Shown: positions 38,887 to 48,363, counted from the first letter of the stretch. The stretch: 64,000 bases of DNA from Pseudomonas putida (GCF_030159595.1 NZ_BSKJ01000002.1:154884-218883); one strand, 5' to 3'. Made by a program: numbers and translations. Notes: generated from the letters alone by a model not told the origin.

Positions 38887-39324
38887 ATGGAAATGCAATG
38901 GTGGATCTGGCTGGTCTTCGGCATCGCGCTGATCCTGCTGGAACTGGTCCTGCCGACGTTCTTCATCCTCTGGTTCGGCATCGGTGCCGTGCTGGTCTCG
39001 CTCATCTCGCTGGCCGCCCCCAGCCTGCAACTGGATATGCAGGTACTGCTGTGGGTGTTGCTTTCGTCAGTCACCACCGCGTGTTGGTTCAAGCTGTTCC
39101 GGCGCAAGCAGCCGGATGTGCGCTGGACAGCCGACAGCGTGATCGGTGAGGTGGGCTTGCTGACTGCCGGCGTGTCAGAGTTCCAGAAAGGCCGCGTGCG
39201 CTTCCAGAAGCCGATTCTGGGTAACGAAGAATGGACCTGCATCGCCGACAGCGAGATCCCTGCTGGCGAACGGGTGCGCCTTACCGCCATCGAGGGGAAC
39301 ACCGCCCGTGTCATCCGGGCCTGA
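38887..39324 (+). CDS. NfeD family membrane protein
   Basis: 145 residues: an N-terminal block of two to three hydrophobic helices (WWIWLVFGIALILLELVLP...) followed by a C-terminal OB-fold (IGEVGLLTAGVSEFQKGRV). NfeD proteins partner with SPFH/stomatin proteins encoded next to them, as here, in membrane microdomain organisation. Start ATG 38887 follows GGAAGG; an ATG at 38857 is also in frame. Confidence 0.9.
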   Translation: MEMQWWIWLVFGIALILLELVLPTFFILWFGIGAVLVSLISLAAPSLQLDMQVLLWVLLSSVTTACWFKLFRRKQPDVRWTADSVIGEVGLLTAGVSEFQKGRVRFQKPILGNEEWTCIADSEIPAGERVRLTAIEGNTARVIRA

Positions 39325-39350
39325 ACCTGCACTAAAAGGAATTTCGCATC

Positions 39351-40205
39351 ATGACCAGCCTTATCGTCGTCGCGGCCATCGCCCTGTTCGTCCTGATCAC
39401 CGTGTTCAAGGGGGTGCGTATCGTGCCCCAGGGCGAGGAATGGATCGTCGAGCGCCTGGGCCGCTACCACAGCACGCTCAAGCCCGGCCTGAACATTCTT
39501 ATCCCGTACATGGATGTGGTCGCCTACCGCCTGCCGACCAAGGACATCATCCTCGATGTGCAACAGCAGGAAATCATCACCAAGGACAACGCGGTGATCG
39601 TCGCCAACGCCCTGTGCTTCGCCAAGGTGGTCGACCCGCAGAAGGCCTCTTACGGCGTGCAGAACTTCTCGTTCGCCGTCACCAGCCTGACCATGACCTC
39701 GCTGCGCGCCATCGTCGGCGCCATGGACCTGGACGAAGCGCTGTCCAGCCGCGAGCAGATCAAGGCACGCCTGCGCGAGGCGATGTCCGAACAGACCGAA
39801 GACTGGGGCGTGACCGTGCGCTCAGTGGAAATCCAGGACATCAAGCCTTCGGAAAACATGCAACTGGCCATGGAGCGCCAGGCGGCGGCCGAGCGTGAGC
39901 GCAAGGCCGATGTGACCCGCGCCGAAGGCGCCAAGCAAGCAGCGATCCTGGAAGCGGAAGCACGCCTGCAGGCAGCCAGGCTGGATGCCGAAGCGCAGAT
40001 CAGCCTGGCCGAGGCCTCGGCGCGGGCGATTTCGCTGGTCAAGGATGCAGTGGGCAACGAGACCGTGCCGGCCATGTACCTGCTGGGCGAGCGCTATGTC
40101 GGGGCCATGGAGAACCTCGCGAGCAGCAACAATGCCAAGGTGGTGGTGCTGCCGGCTGACCTGCAGGAAACCGTCCGGGGACTGATGGGCCGTAACAAGG
40201 CTTGA
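39351..40205 (+). CDS. SPFH/stomatin-like protein (QmcA type)
   Basis: 284 residues. A single N-terminal membrane anchor (LIVVAAIALFVLITVF) precedes an SPFH domain (RIVPQGEEWIVERLGRYH; YGVQNFSFAVTSLTMTSLR) and a coiled coil rich in Ala/Glu/Arg (~175-235). Forms oligomers at the inner membrane; the neighbouring NfeD protein is its expected partner. AAAAGGAATTTCGC upstream of the ATG. A terminator hairpin follows. Confidence 0.93.
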   Translation: MTSLIVVAAIALFVLITVFKGVRIVPQGEEWIVERLGRYHSTLKPGLNILIPYMDVVAYRLPTKDIILDVQQQEIITKDNAVIVANALCFAKVVDPQKASYGVQNFSFAVTSLTMTSLRAIVGAMDLDEALSSREQIKARLREAMSEQTEDWGVTVRSVEIQDIKPSENMQLAMERQAAAERERKADVTRAEGAKQAAILEAEARLQAARLDAEAQISLAEASARAISLVKDAVGNETVPAMYLLGERYVGAMENLASSNNAKVVVLPADLQETVRGLMGRNKA

Positions 40206-40213
40206 GATTGTCG

Positions 40214-40230
40214 GGGGCGCTTTGCGCCCC
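40214..40230 (+). terminator. terminator after the SPFH gene
   Basis: GGGGCGC-TTT-GCGCCCC, a 7-bp stem 8 nt after the stop codon, followed by ATTACC. Confidence 0.65.
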
Positions 40231-40325
40231 ATTACCCGACCACCTGCGTCACTTCACCGCACCCCGCCATTTTTACCTATACTCCGCCTTACAATACCCA
40301 CCACGATTCCTGACCGGATCTCTCC

Positions 40326-40715
40326 ATGCCCCCACGTCGGCACATCGCCTGGATAGCCTGCCTTGCAGTGCTGTTCAACCTGCTGGCCATGCCGCTGGCC
40401 TCTGCCGTGCCCAAGGGCCCGGCCGAGCAGCTGCTGTGGGGGGCTTTCTGTTCCAGCATGGCCAACAAGGCCAAGGTCGATGTCCAGGCCCTGGCCAAGA
40501 TCGACCTCGGCCCGCAAAGCGACGACAGCGCCAGCATGATGAATTGCTGGTGCTGCTCAGGCGCCGCACCGCTGCTGGCCCTGCCCGGCTACCCGCCGCA
40601 GTTGCACAACCCGCCGACACGGCTTGCCGGGCTGCTGCCGCTACCTGCCGACTACCAACCCACGCCGCGCCATTTATGGCCTGCGCTCAACCCCCGTGCC
40701 TCTCCGCTGGCCTGA
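40326..40715 (+). CDS. DUF2946 protein 1 of the copper cluster
   Basis: 129 residues with a hydrophobic N-terminal segment (WIACLAVLFNLLAMPLASA) that could be a signal peptide or anchor. Shows MMNCWCCSGAAP, a compact cysteine motif likely to bind metal. DUF2946 proteins are found beside OprC and PCuAC genes. Function not established. 46 nt before the PCuAC gene. Confidence 0.82.
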   Translation: MPPRRHIAWIACLAVLFNLLAMPLASAVPKGPAEQLLWGAFCSSMANKAKVDVQALAKIDLGPQSDDSASMMNCWCCSGAAPLLALPGYPPQLHNPPTRLAGLLPLPADYQPTPRHLWPALNPRASPLA

Positions 40716-40761
40716 GTTCATCACGCTGTCTGCCTGAACCTGAACAGAACGGAGAATCACC

Positions 40762-41247
40762 ATGCTCAAGCACGCCCTCGTCATGGCCGCCCTGCTGCTG
40801 CCCGGCGCCTTTGCCAATGCCCACGAATACAGCGTGGGTGACCTGCACATTGCCCACCCTTGGTCGCTGCAGTTACCCCCTAACGCTCCCAATGTCGCCG
40901 CGTATTTCGTGGTGCATAACAACGGCAAGGCCGATGACCGTCTGCTCAGTGTCGACAGCCCCATCACGGATGATGCGCAACTGCACGAGCATGCCATGAG
41001 CGCCAGCGGCGCCATGAAGATGCAGCAAGTACCCAACGTGGTGGTGCCAGCCGGCAAGGACCTGACCTTCGCCCCCAGCGCCTACCATGTGATGCTGATG
41101 CAGCCCAAAGACCGCAGCCTGCTGGTCGACGGCAAGCGCTTCCCGTTGACCCTGCACTTCGAAAAAGCCGGTGACATCACGGTTGAAGTGGCCGTGCAGA
41201 AGCAGGCGCCAGCGGACCAGCCGCAAGCCCACGAACACGCACACTGA
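40762..41247 (+). CDS. PCu(A)C periplasmic copper chaperone
   Basis: 161 residues with a cleavable signal (LLLPGAFANAH). The Cu(I) motif H(M)x10Mx21HxM is supported by HEHAMSASGAMKM and YHVMLM. Ends in a His-rich tail (AHEHAH). Delivers Cu(I) in the periplasm, in other bacteria to cytochrome oxidase Cu-A. GGAGAATCACC upstream of the ATG. Part of the DUF2946-PCuAC-DUF2946-oprC-PepSY cluster. Confidence 0.93.
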   Translation: MLKHALVMAALLLPGAFANAHEYSVGDLHIAHPWSLQLPPNAPNVAAYFVVHNNGKADDRLLSVDSPITDDAQLHEHAMSASGAMKMQQVPNVVVPAGKDLTFAPSAYHVMLMQPKDRSLLVDGKRFPLTLHFEKAGDITVEVAVQKQAPADQPQAHEHAH

Positions 41248-41269
41248 CACCTGCTGACAGGCACTCGCC

Positions 41270-41701
41270 ATGAGCCTGCCGCGCAACAGCATCAGCCGTA
41301 CCACCCGCCCTGACCGCAGGCGCGCCGGTGGCGGATGGCTGAGCCTGTTCGCCATGTGGATGATCTTCATCGGCCCACTGATTTCCCAGTCGATGCCGAT
41401 GGACCACCACGCCGGTATGAGCATGCCGATGGACATGCCGATGGCGGCTGCCCACCCGCATGGCGGCGACACCCATCACGGCCACAGCAACGATGGCCAG
41501 CTGCATGTGATGTGGGAAAAGTGCGGTTACTGCAGCCTGTTGTTCAACTGCCCGGCCCTGCCCCAGGCCCTAAGCCCGCTCAGTGCCGGCAGCGTCGTCC
41601 CCACCACCCACCTGCTTGCGCCAACACACCAGGGCCATGCCCGGCAGGCTGTATTCCCCGGTGCGCGCAGCCGCGCCCCACCTTCCTCGATCAGCGTCTG
41701 A
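41270..41701 (+). CDS. DUF2946 protein 2, Met/His-rich
   Basis: 143 residues with one transmembrane segment (WLSLFAMWMIFIGPLIS) followed by a striking Met/His stretch (SMPMDHHAGMSMPMDMPM, HPHGGDTHHGHS) and a cysteine pair (WEKCGYCSLLF). The composition points to copper binding outside the inner membrane. A second DUF2946 member, only 550 nt from the first. Function not established. Confidence 0.85.
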   Translation: MSLPRNSISRTTRPDRRRAGGGWLSLFAMWMIFIGPLISQSMPMDHHAGMSMPMDMPMAAAHPHGGDTHHGHSNDGQLHVMWEKCGYCSLLFNCPALPQALSPLSAGSVVPTTHLLAPTHQGHARQAVFPGARSRAPPSSISV

Positions 41702-41767
41702 ACCCACATTTTGCGCACGGAGCCAGGAGGCTTCGCGCTAACTCATGACTGATCGACTGGAATCATT

Positions 41768-43834
41768 ATGTCCGGCTGCACCCCTGTTTTCGCCTTGTCC
41801 CTGCGTGGGACCATCGCCGCCCTGTGCGGCTCGCTGCTCGCGCCCATGGCCCTGGCCGCTGACCCTGGCCATGAAGGCCATGTGCACGATGCACCCGAGC
41901 TGAGCCCGACGGTGATCACCGCCGTGGCTCCGAGCTCGCCACTGACCGTGGTCACCAACCCGAAAGACCCGCGCCAGCCCGTGCCGGCCAGCGACGGCGC
42001 CGACTACCTGAAGACCATTCCCGGCTTCTCGGCCATTCGTGCCGGCGGCACCAACGGCGACCCGGTATTGCGCGGCATGTTCGGCTCGCGCCTGAACATC
42101 CTCACCAATGGCGGCCTGATGCTGGGCGCCTGCCCCAACCGCATGGACGCGCCCACGTCCTACATCTCGCCGGAGACCTACGACCGCCTGACCGTGATCA
42201 AAGGCCCGCAAAGCGTGATCTGGGGCCCGGGCGGCTCGGCAGGCACCATTCTTTTCGAACGTGAACCTGAGAAGTTCGGCACCCTCGGCAGCCGGGTAAA
42301 CGCCAGCCTGCTGGCCGGCTCCAACGGCCGCTTCGACAAGGTACTGGATGCCGCCGCCGGCAACAGCCAGGCCTACGCCCGCTTCGTCGGCAACCAGTCA
42401 CGCTCGGATGACTACCACGACGGCAACAACGACACCGTGCCGTCGCGCTGGGAAAAATGGAACGGCGATGTCGCCCTCGGCTGGACGCCCGACCAGGACA
42501 CCCTGCTGGAGCTGACTGCTGGCAAAGGCGATGGCGAGGCCCGCTATGCCGGGCGTGGCATGGACGGTTCGCAGTTCAAGCGTGAAAGCCTGGGCCTGCG
42601 TTTTGAAAAGTCCAACCTCGGCGAGGTGCTCGACAAGGTCGAGGCGCAGGTTTACTACAACTATGCCGACCATGTAATGGACAACTACAGCCTGCGTACC
42701 CCATCGGGCAGCGGCATGATGGGCATGCCGATGGTCAGCAACGTCGACCGTCGCACCCTGGGCGCACGCATCAAGGCCACCTGGCGCTGGGCCGATGTGC
42801 AGTTGATCAGTGGCATCGACGCGCAGACCAACGAACATCGCCAGCGTGGCGGCATGGGCGTGGACGCACACAAGGGCCAGGCCTGGACCAAGGACGCCGA
42901 CTTCCACAACTACGGCGCCTTCAGCGAACTGACCTGGTACGTCAGCGGTGAAGACCGGCTGATTACCGGTGCCCGCCTGGACCGCGCCTCGGCCCGTGAT
43001 TTCCGCAAAGGTAGCGCCACTGAAGGCGATACCCGTGCCGACACCTTGCCCAGCGGCTTCGTCCGTTATGAGCACGACCTGGCAGCCATCCCGGCCACCA
43101 CCTACATCGGCCTCGGCCATACCCAGCGCTTCCCCGACTACTGGGAGCTGTTCTCGCCCAAGCTGGCACCACCCGGGGCGGCCAACGCCTTCGACGGTAT
43201 CAAGCCAGAGAAAACCACCCAACTCGACTTCGGCATCCAGTACCGTACCGAGCGCCTGGAAGCCTGGGCTTCGGGCTATGTCGGGCAGATCCGCGACTAC
43301 ATCCTGTTCGACTACCGCACCGGCATGATGGGCATGAGCACCTCCCAGGCACAGAACATCGACGCCCGCATCATGGGCGGTGAACTGGGCGCAGCCTACC
43401 AGTTGACCGAAAACTGGAAGGCCGACGGCACGCTGGCCTACGCTTGGGGCAAGAACAGCAGTGATGGCAAAGCGCTACCGCAAATGCCACCCCTGGAAAG
43501 CCGCCTGGGCCTGACCTACAGCCGCGATGTGTGGAGCGTCGGCGCACTGTGGCGGCTGGTGGCGGCGCAGAACCGCATCGCCGAGAACCAGGGCAACGTG
43601 GTCGGCAAGGACTACGACAAGAGCGCCGGCTTCGGCGTGTTCTCCCTGAACGGCGCCTACAAGGTGAACAACAACCTCAAGCTCAGCGCGGGGGTCGACA
43701 ACCTGTTCGACAAAACCTACGCCGAGCACTTGAACCTGGCCGGGAACGCCGGGTTCGGCTACCCGGCTACAGATCCACAGCCGGTCAACGAGCCAGGCAG
43801 GACCTTCTGGACCAAGGTCGACTTCAGCTTCTGA
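41768..43834 (+). CDS. oprC: TonB-dependent copper receptor OprC
   Basis: 688 residues: signal peptide (LLAPMALAADP), His-rich segment (HEGHVHD), plug domain (DYLKTIPGFSAIRAGGT), then a 22-strand barrel ending in aromatic F (WTKVDFSF). GACPNRMD contains the C-x3-M copper-ligand motif described for P. aeruginosa OprC, and Met-rich loops (GSGMMGMPM, GMMGMS) fit copper ligation. Outer-membrane uptake of copper; expression is expected to fall with copper, but no operator is evident. Confidence 0.95.
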   Translation: MSGCTPVFALSLRGTIAALCGSLLAPMALAADPGHEGHVHDAPELSPTVITAVAPSSPLTVVTNPKDPRQPVPASDGADYLKTIPGFSAIRAGGTNGDPVLRGMFGSRLNILTNGGLMLGACPNRMDAPTSYISPETYDRLTVIKGPQSVIWGPGGSAGTILFEREPEKFGTLGSRVNASLLAGSNGRFDKVLDAAAGNSQAYARFVGNQSRSDDYHDGNNDTVPSRWEKWNGDVALGWTPDQDTLLELTAGKGDGEARYAGRGMDGSQFKRESLGLRFEKSNLGEVLDKVEAQVYYNYADHVMDNYSLRTPSGSGMMGMPMVSNVDRRTLGARIKATWRWADVQLISGIDAQTNEHRQRGGMGVDAHKGQAWTKDADFHNYGAFSELTWYVSGEDRLITGARLDRASARDFRKGSATEGDTRADTLPSGFVRYEHDLAAIPATTYIGLGHTQRFPDYWELFSPKLAPPGAANAFDGIKPEKTTQLDFGIQYRTERLEAWASGYVGQIRDYILFDYRTGMMGMSTSQAQNIDARIMGGELGAAYQLTENWKADGTLAYAWGKNSSDGKALPQMPPLESRLGLTYSRDVWSVGALWRLVAAQNRIAENQGNVVGKDYDKSAGFGVFSLNGAYKVNNNLKLSAGVDNLFDKTYAEHLNLAGNAGFGYPATDPQPVNEPGRTFWTKVDFSF

Positions 43835-43892
43835 CAACAACCACGGGCGCAGCTTCGGTTGCGCCCATCAGCTGGTCACACAGGAGGTTCCC

Positions 43893-45257
43893 ATGAGAGG
43901 AACACGCATCAATTTCTATAACCTGGCCTGGCGTTGGCACTTCTATGCGGGGCTGTTCGTGGCCCCGTTCATGATCCTGCTGGCAATCACCGGGATCATC
44001 TACCTGTTCAAGCCACAGCTCGACCCGCTGCTGTACCGCGACCTGATGGTGGTCGAAGCCGGCCATCACCGACAGGGCGCCGATGCGATGCTGGCCGAAG
44101 TGCGCCAGGCTTACCCCAAGGGCCACGTCGGCCAGTACCTGCCGCCAATCAACGCCGAGCGCAGTGCCCAGTTTGTGGTGCATGACGGCGGGCGCGAGCT
44201 GAACGTGTTCGTCGACCCGTACAGCGGTAAGGTTCTTGGCGAGCAGGACGGCAAGCAGAACCTGCAGGCCATCGCCCGTGCCCTGCATGGCGAGTTGATG
44301 GTCGGCACGGTCGGTGACCGCCTGGTAGAGCTGGCCGCCGGCTGGGGCATTGTGCTGGTAGTGTCGGGCCTGTATTTGTGGTGGCCGCGCGGGCGCAACG
44401 GTGCCGGCGTGCTGTGGCCACGGCTGTCGTCACGCGGCCGGCTGTTCTGGCGCGACCTGCACGCGGTAACCGGCTTCTGGGGCTCGGCCTTGCTGTTGCT
44501 GATGCTGGTCAGCGGCATGACCTGGACCGGCATGTGGGGCAAGCAGTACGCCGATGTGTGGAACCGCTTCCCGGCGGCCATGTGGAACGACGTACCCAAG
44601 TCGGACCAGCAGGCGGGTGAATTGAACAGTGCGCACCGCCAGACCGTACCCTGGGCGATGGAGAACACGCCGATGCCGCAGTCCGGCGCGCACGCCGAAC
44701 ACGCCGGGCACCACATGATGTCGGACATGCCCGCAGCACCCCAGGTGAGCGTGCAGCAGGTCGAAGACATCGCCACTGCTCGCCAGGTCGAGCCGGGCTA
44801 CAGCATCACCCTGCCGACCACGGCAGACGGCGTGTTCACCATTGCCGTGTTCGCCGACGACCCGCGCAACGACGCCACCCTGCATGTCGACCAGTACACC
44901 GGCAAGGTCCTGGCCGATGTGCGCTGGCAGGACTACAGCCCGGTCGCCCGCGCCACCGAGCTGGGGGTAATGCTGCACGAAGGCAAGATGTTCGGCGCCC
45001 TCAACCAGATCATCATCCTGCTGGTGTGTCTGATGATCCTGCTGGGCTCGGTGAGCGGCCTGGTGATGTGGTGGAAGCGCCGGCCTGAAGGTGGGCTGGG
45101 CGTACCGCCGCTGCGCCATGACCTGCCGCGCTGGAAGGCGGCGGTGGGGGTGATGCTGGTGCTGGGGGTGATGTTCCCGCTGGTGGGGGTGTCGATGGTG
45201 GTGATGTGGGTGGTGGATAGCCTGGTAGTAAGGCGCCGGATGTTGGTTAGCGCCTGA
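43893..45257 (+). CDS. PepSY-associated transmembrane protein
   Basis: 454 residues with an N-terminal helix (FVAPFMILLAITGIIYL), PepSY periplasmic domains, and three further helices including GLVMWWKRRP near the C-terminus. A His/Met segment (HAEHAGHHMMSDMP) sits in the periplasmic loop. PepSY_TM proteins often pair with TonB-dependent receptors and act in metal or heme reduction at the inner membrane; here probably copper. Very strong Shine-Dalgarno (AGGAGG). Confidence 0.9.
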   Translation: MRGTRINFYNLAWRWHFYAGLFVAPFMILLAITGIIYLFKPQLDPLLYRDLMVVEAGHHRQGADAMLAEVRQAYPKGHVGQYLPPINAERSAQFVVHDGGRELNVFVDPYSGKVLGEQDGKQNLQAIARALHGELMVGTVGDRLVELAAGWGIVLVVSGLYLWWPRGRNGAGVLWPRLSSRGRLFWRDLHAVTGFWGSALLLLMLVSGMTWTGMWGKQYADVWNRFPAAMWNDVPKSDQQAGELNSAHRQTVPWAMENTPMPQSGAHAEHAGHHMMSDMPAAPQVSVQQVEDIATARQVEPGYSITLPTTADGVFTIAVFADDPRNDATLHVDQYTGKVLADVRWQDYSPVARATELGVMLHEGKMFGALNQIIILLVCLMILLGSVSGLVMWWKRRPEGGLGVPPLRHDLPRWKAAVGVMLVLGVMFPLVGVSMVVMWVVDSLVVRRRMLVSA

Positions 45258-45275
45258 GTTTTGTACTGCCTGTAC

Positions 45276-45371
45276 CGGCCTTTTCGCGGGTGAACCCGCT
45301 CCCACAAGGACCGCGCTACCCTCAGGTCTGGCGCAAGAACCTGTGGGAGCGGGTTCACCCGCGAAGAGGCC
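45276..45371. repeat. inverted pair of REP elements
   Basis: GGCCTTTTCGCGGGTGAACC... and the inverted copy lie just after the PepSY gene. Both arms have the GGGTTCACCC core. Confidence 0.9.
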
Positions 45372-45497
45372 AGTGCAGGTTGTCGAACTATTCCTACGAA
45401 GCGCGGGCTGCTATCTGAAAATCGAGTCGATCTGTCGCGATCTCGAATCGGAACGCCCGTGTTAGCCTAGCCGGCGACTTTCAAGGGAATGCAGCTT

Positions 45498-46904
45498 ATG
45501 ACCGCAACTTCACCCACACCACAAGAAGAGCAGCACCTGCAACGCAACCTGACCAACCGCCACATCCAGCTGATCGCCATCGGCGGCGCGATCGGTACCG
45601 GCCTGTTCATGGGTTCGGGCAAAACCATCAGCCTGGCCGGGCCATCGATCATCTTCGTCTACATGATCATCGGCTTCATGCTGTTCTTCGTCATGCGCGC
45701 CATGGGTGAACTGCTGCTGTCGAACCTCAACTACAAGTCGTTCATCGACTTCTCCGCCGACCTGCTCGGCCCCTGGGCCGGTTACTTCACCGGCTGGACC
45801 TACTGGTTCTGCTGGGTAGTTACCGGCATCGCCGACGTGGTCGCCATCGCGGCCTACACGCAGTTCTGGTTCCCCGACCTGCCGCAGTGGATACCGGCGC
45901 TGACGTGTGTCGGGCTGCTGCTGTCGCTGAACCTGGTCACCGTGAAAATGTTCGGCGAGATGGAGTTCTGGTTCGCCCTGATCAAAATCGTCGCCATCCT
46001 CGGCCTGGTCGCCACCGGCCTGTACATGGTCATCACCGGCTTTACCTCGCCCAGTGGGCGCACCGCGCAACTGGCCAACCTGTGGAATGACGGCGGCGTG
46101 TTCCCCCATGGCCTGATGGGCTTCTTCGCCGGCTTCCAGATCGCGGTGTTCGCCTTCGTCGGTATCGAACTGGTAGGCACCACGGCCGCCGAAGCGAAGA
46201 ACCCGGAGCGTACCCTGCCACGGGCGATCAACTCGATCCCGGTGCGGATCATCGTGTTCTACGTCCTGGCACTGATCGCGATCATGGCCGTTACCCCGTG
46301 GCGCGACGTGGTGCCGGGCAAGAGCCCGTTCGTGGAACTGTTCGTGCTGGCCGGCCTGCCGGCAGCGGCCAGCATCATCAACTTCGTGGTGCTGACCTCG
46401 GCGGCTTCTTCGGCCAACAGCGGCGTGTTCTCCACCAGCCGTATGCTCTATGGCCTGAGCCAGGAAGGTGATGCACCCAAGGCCTTCGAAAAACTGTCGA
46501 GCCGCTCGGTGCCGGCCAACGGCCTGTATTTCTCCTGCATCTGCCTGCTGCTGGGAGCGGTGCTGATTTACCTGGTGCCGAACGTGATCGAAGCGTTCAC
46601 CCTGGTAACCACCGTTTCGGCGGTGCTGTTCATGTTCGTCTGGACGCTGATCCTGCTTTCATATCTGAAGTACCGCAAACACCGTGCGGCGCTGCACCAG
46701 GCGTCGAAGTACAAAATGCCGGGCGGGCGCTTCATGTGCTATGTGTGCCTGGTGTTCTTTGCTTTCATCCTGGTGTTGCTGAGCCTGGAGGCAGATACGC
46801 GTTCAGCGCTGGTGGTGACGCCGATCTGGTTTGTGCTGCTGGCGGTGACCTACCAGTTCGTGCGTATCAGGCGCCATCCACGCTCGGCAGTGCGTAACGG
46901 CTGA
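45498..46904 (+). CDS. cycA: D-serine/D-alanine/glycine:H+ symporter
   Basis: 468-residue APC-family permease with about 12 helices. Very close to E. coli CycA over its whole length: RNLTNRHIQLIAIGGAIGTG, LLGPWAGYFTGWTYWFCWVV, and SAASSANSGVFSTSRML. The ATG at 45498 is chosen over 45489 because AAGGGA lies 9 nt upstream of it but abuts the earlier one. Imports D-Ala, D-Ser and Gly. Single-gene unit followed by a terminator. Confidence 0.92.
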   Translation: MTATSPTPQEEQHLQRNLTNRHIQLIAIGGAIGTGLFMGSGKTISLAGPSIIFVYMIIGFMLFFVMRAMGELLLSNLNYKSFIDFSADLLGPWAGYFTGWTYWFCWVVTGIADVVAIAAYTQFWFPDLPQWIPALTCVGLLLSLNLVTVKMFGEMEFWFALIKIVAILGLVATGLYMVITGFTSPSGRTAQLANLWNDGGVFPHGLMGFFAGFQIAVFAFVGIELVGTTAAEAKNPERTLPRAINSIPVRIIVFYVLALIAIMAVTPWRDVVPGKSPFVELFVLAGLPAAASIINFVVLTSAASSANSGVFSTSRMLYGLSQEGDAPKAFEKLSSRSVPANGLYFSCICLLLGAVLIYLVPNVIEAFTLVTTVSAVLFMFVWTLILLSYLKYRKHRAALHQASKYKMPGGRFMCYVCLVFFAFILVLLSLEADTRSALVVTPIWFVLLAVTYQFVRIRRHPRSAVRNG

Positions 46905-46912
46905 TGGCCTCG

Positions 46913-46931
46913 GGGGCTGCTTTGCAGCCCC
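46913..46931 (+). terminator. terminator after cycA
   Basis: GGGGCTGC-TTT-GCAGCCCC, an 8-bp stem 9 nt after the stop codon; the same hairpin design is used after the ferritin gene at 61.4 kb. Confidence 0.7.
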
Positions 46932-47026
46932 AATGCTGTGCACACACATATTCCAGGCACCAACCTGGACCTCGCAAACGCCCCAACACCTCGCACAACC
47001 CTTCTATTCCGCCTCTTTCGCCACTA

Positions 47027-47040
47027 GGCACACCCCTTGC
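47027..47040 (+). promoter_or_regulatory. sigma-54 (-24/-12) promoter of urtA
   Basis: GGCACACCCCTTGC: GG and GC elements separated by exactly 10 nt, matching consensus GGCAC-N5-TTGC. Transcription would start near 47052, about 40 nt before the urtA ATG. Implies NtrC-type nitrogen control. I did not find an unambiguous NtrC site upstream. Confidence 0.8.
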
Positions 47041-47090
47041 AACGCCCCTCCCCGCTTGCCCAACACATAAAAACTCAGCGGAGAGAGCAC

Positions 47091-48356
47091 ATGAAGCGTC
47101 GCAGTCTGATCAAGGCCTTTACCCTTAGCGCATCGATTGCCGCAATGGGCCTGAGCTGGAGTATCCAGGCCGCCGAGACCATCAAGGTCGGCATTCTGCA
47201 TTCGCTGTCTGGGACCATGGCCATTTCCGAGACGTCCCTCAAGGACATGGCGCTGATGACCATCGACGAGATCAACGCCAAGGGTGGCGTGAACGGCAAG
47301 ATGCTCGAACCGGTCGTGGTCGACCCGGCCTCCAACTGGCCGCTGTTCGCCGAGAAAAGCCGCCAGCTGCTGACTCAGGACAAAGTCGCCGTGGTGTTCG
47401 GCTGCTGGACGTCGGTATCGCGCAAGTCGGTGCTGCCGGTGTTCGAGGAACTCAACGGCCTGCTGTTCTACCCTGTGCAATACGAGGGTGAAGAGATGTC
47501 GCCGAACGTGTTCTACACCGGTGCCGCGCCCAACCAGCAAGCGATCCCGGCCGTGGAATACCTGATGAGCGAAGACGGCGGCAGCGCCAAGCGCTTCTTC
47601 CTGCTGGGCACCGACTACGTCTACCCGCGCACCACCAACAAGATCCTGCGCGCCTTCCTGCACAGCAAGGGCGTGGCCGACAAGGACATCGAAGAGGTGT
47701 ACACGCCGTTCGGTCACGCCGATTACCAGACCATCGTCGCCAACATCAAGAAGTTCTCCGCTGGCGGCAAGACGGCGGTCATCTCTACGGTCAACGGCGA
47801 CTCCAACGTGCCGTTCTACAAGGAACTGGCCAACCAGGGCCTGAAGGCCACCGACGTGCCGGTGGTGGCATTCTCGGTAGGCGAAGAAGAGCTGCGCGGC
47901 ATCGACACCAAGCCGCTGGTGGGCCACCTGGCCGCCTGGAACTACTTCGAGTCGGTGGATAACCCGGTGAACCAGAAGTTCGTCGCTGACTGGAAAGCCT
48001 ACGCCAAGGCCAAGGGCCTGCCGGGTGCCGACAAGGCAGTGACCAACGACCCGATGGAGGCCACCTATGTGGGCATCCACATGTGGGCGCAGGCCGCCGA
48101 GAAGGCCAAGTCCACCGATGTCGACAAGGTTCGCGAGGCACTGGCCGGGCAGAGCTTCAAGGCGCCGTCGGGCTTCACCCTGACCATGGACAAGACCAAC
48201 CACCACCTGCACAAGCCGGTGATGATCGGCGAGATCCAGGATGACGGGCAGTTCAGCGTGGTGTGGGAAACCGAGCAACCGCTGCGGGCGCAGCCTTGGA
48301 GCCCGTTCATTCCGGGTAATGACAAGCGGCCGGACTATGCAGTGAAAGGTAACTGA
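47091..48356 (+). CDS. urtA: urea ABC transporter, substrate-binding protein
   Basis: 421-residue periplasmic urea-binding protein. The N-terminus KRRSLIKAF...SIQAAE is a cleavable signal, possibly twin-arginine type. IKVGILHSLSGTMAISE and VVFGCWTSVSRKSV are typical of UrtA. GGAGAGAGCAC precedes the ATG at 47091. Behind the sigma-54 promoter and followed by a hairpin and a REP pair before urtB. Confidence 0.95.
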   Translation: MKRRSLIKAFTLSASIAAMGLSWSIQAAETIKVGILHSLSGTMAISETSLKDMALMTIDEINAKGGVNGKMLEPVVVDPASNWPLFAEKSRQLLTQDKVAVVFGCWTSVSRKSVLPVFEELNGLLFYPVQYEGEEMSPNVFYTGAAPNQQAIPAVEYLMSEDGGSAKRFFLLGTDYVYPRTTNKILRAFLHSKGVADKDIEEVYTPFGHADYQTIVANIKKFSAGGKTAVISTVNGDSNVPFYKELANQGLKATDVPVVAFSVGEEELRGIDTKPLVGHLAAWNYFESVDNPVNQKFVADWKAYAKAKGLPGADKAVTNDPMEATYVGIHMWAQAAEKAKSTDVDKVREALAGQSFKAPSGFTLTMDKTNHHLHKPVMIGEIQDDGQFSVVWETEQPLRAQPWSPFIPGNDKRPDYAVKGN

Positions 48357-48363
48357 GTGCACG

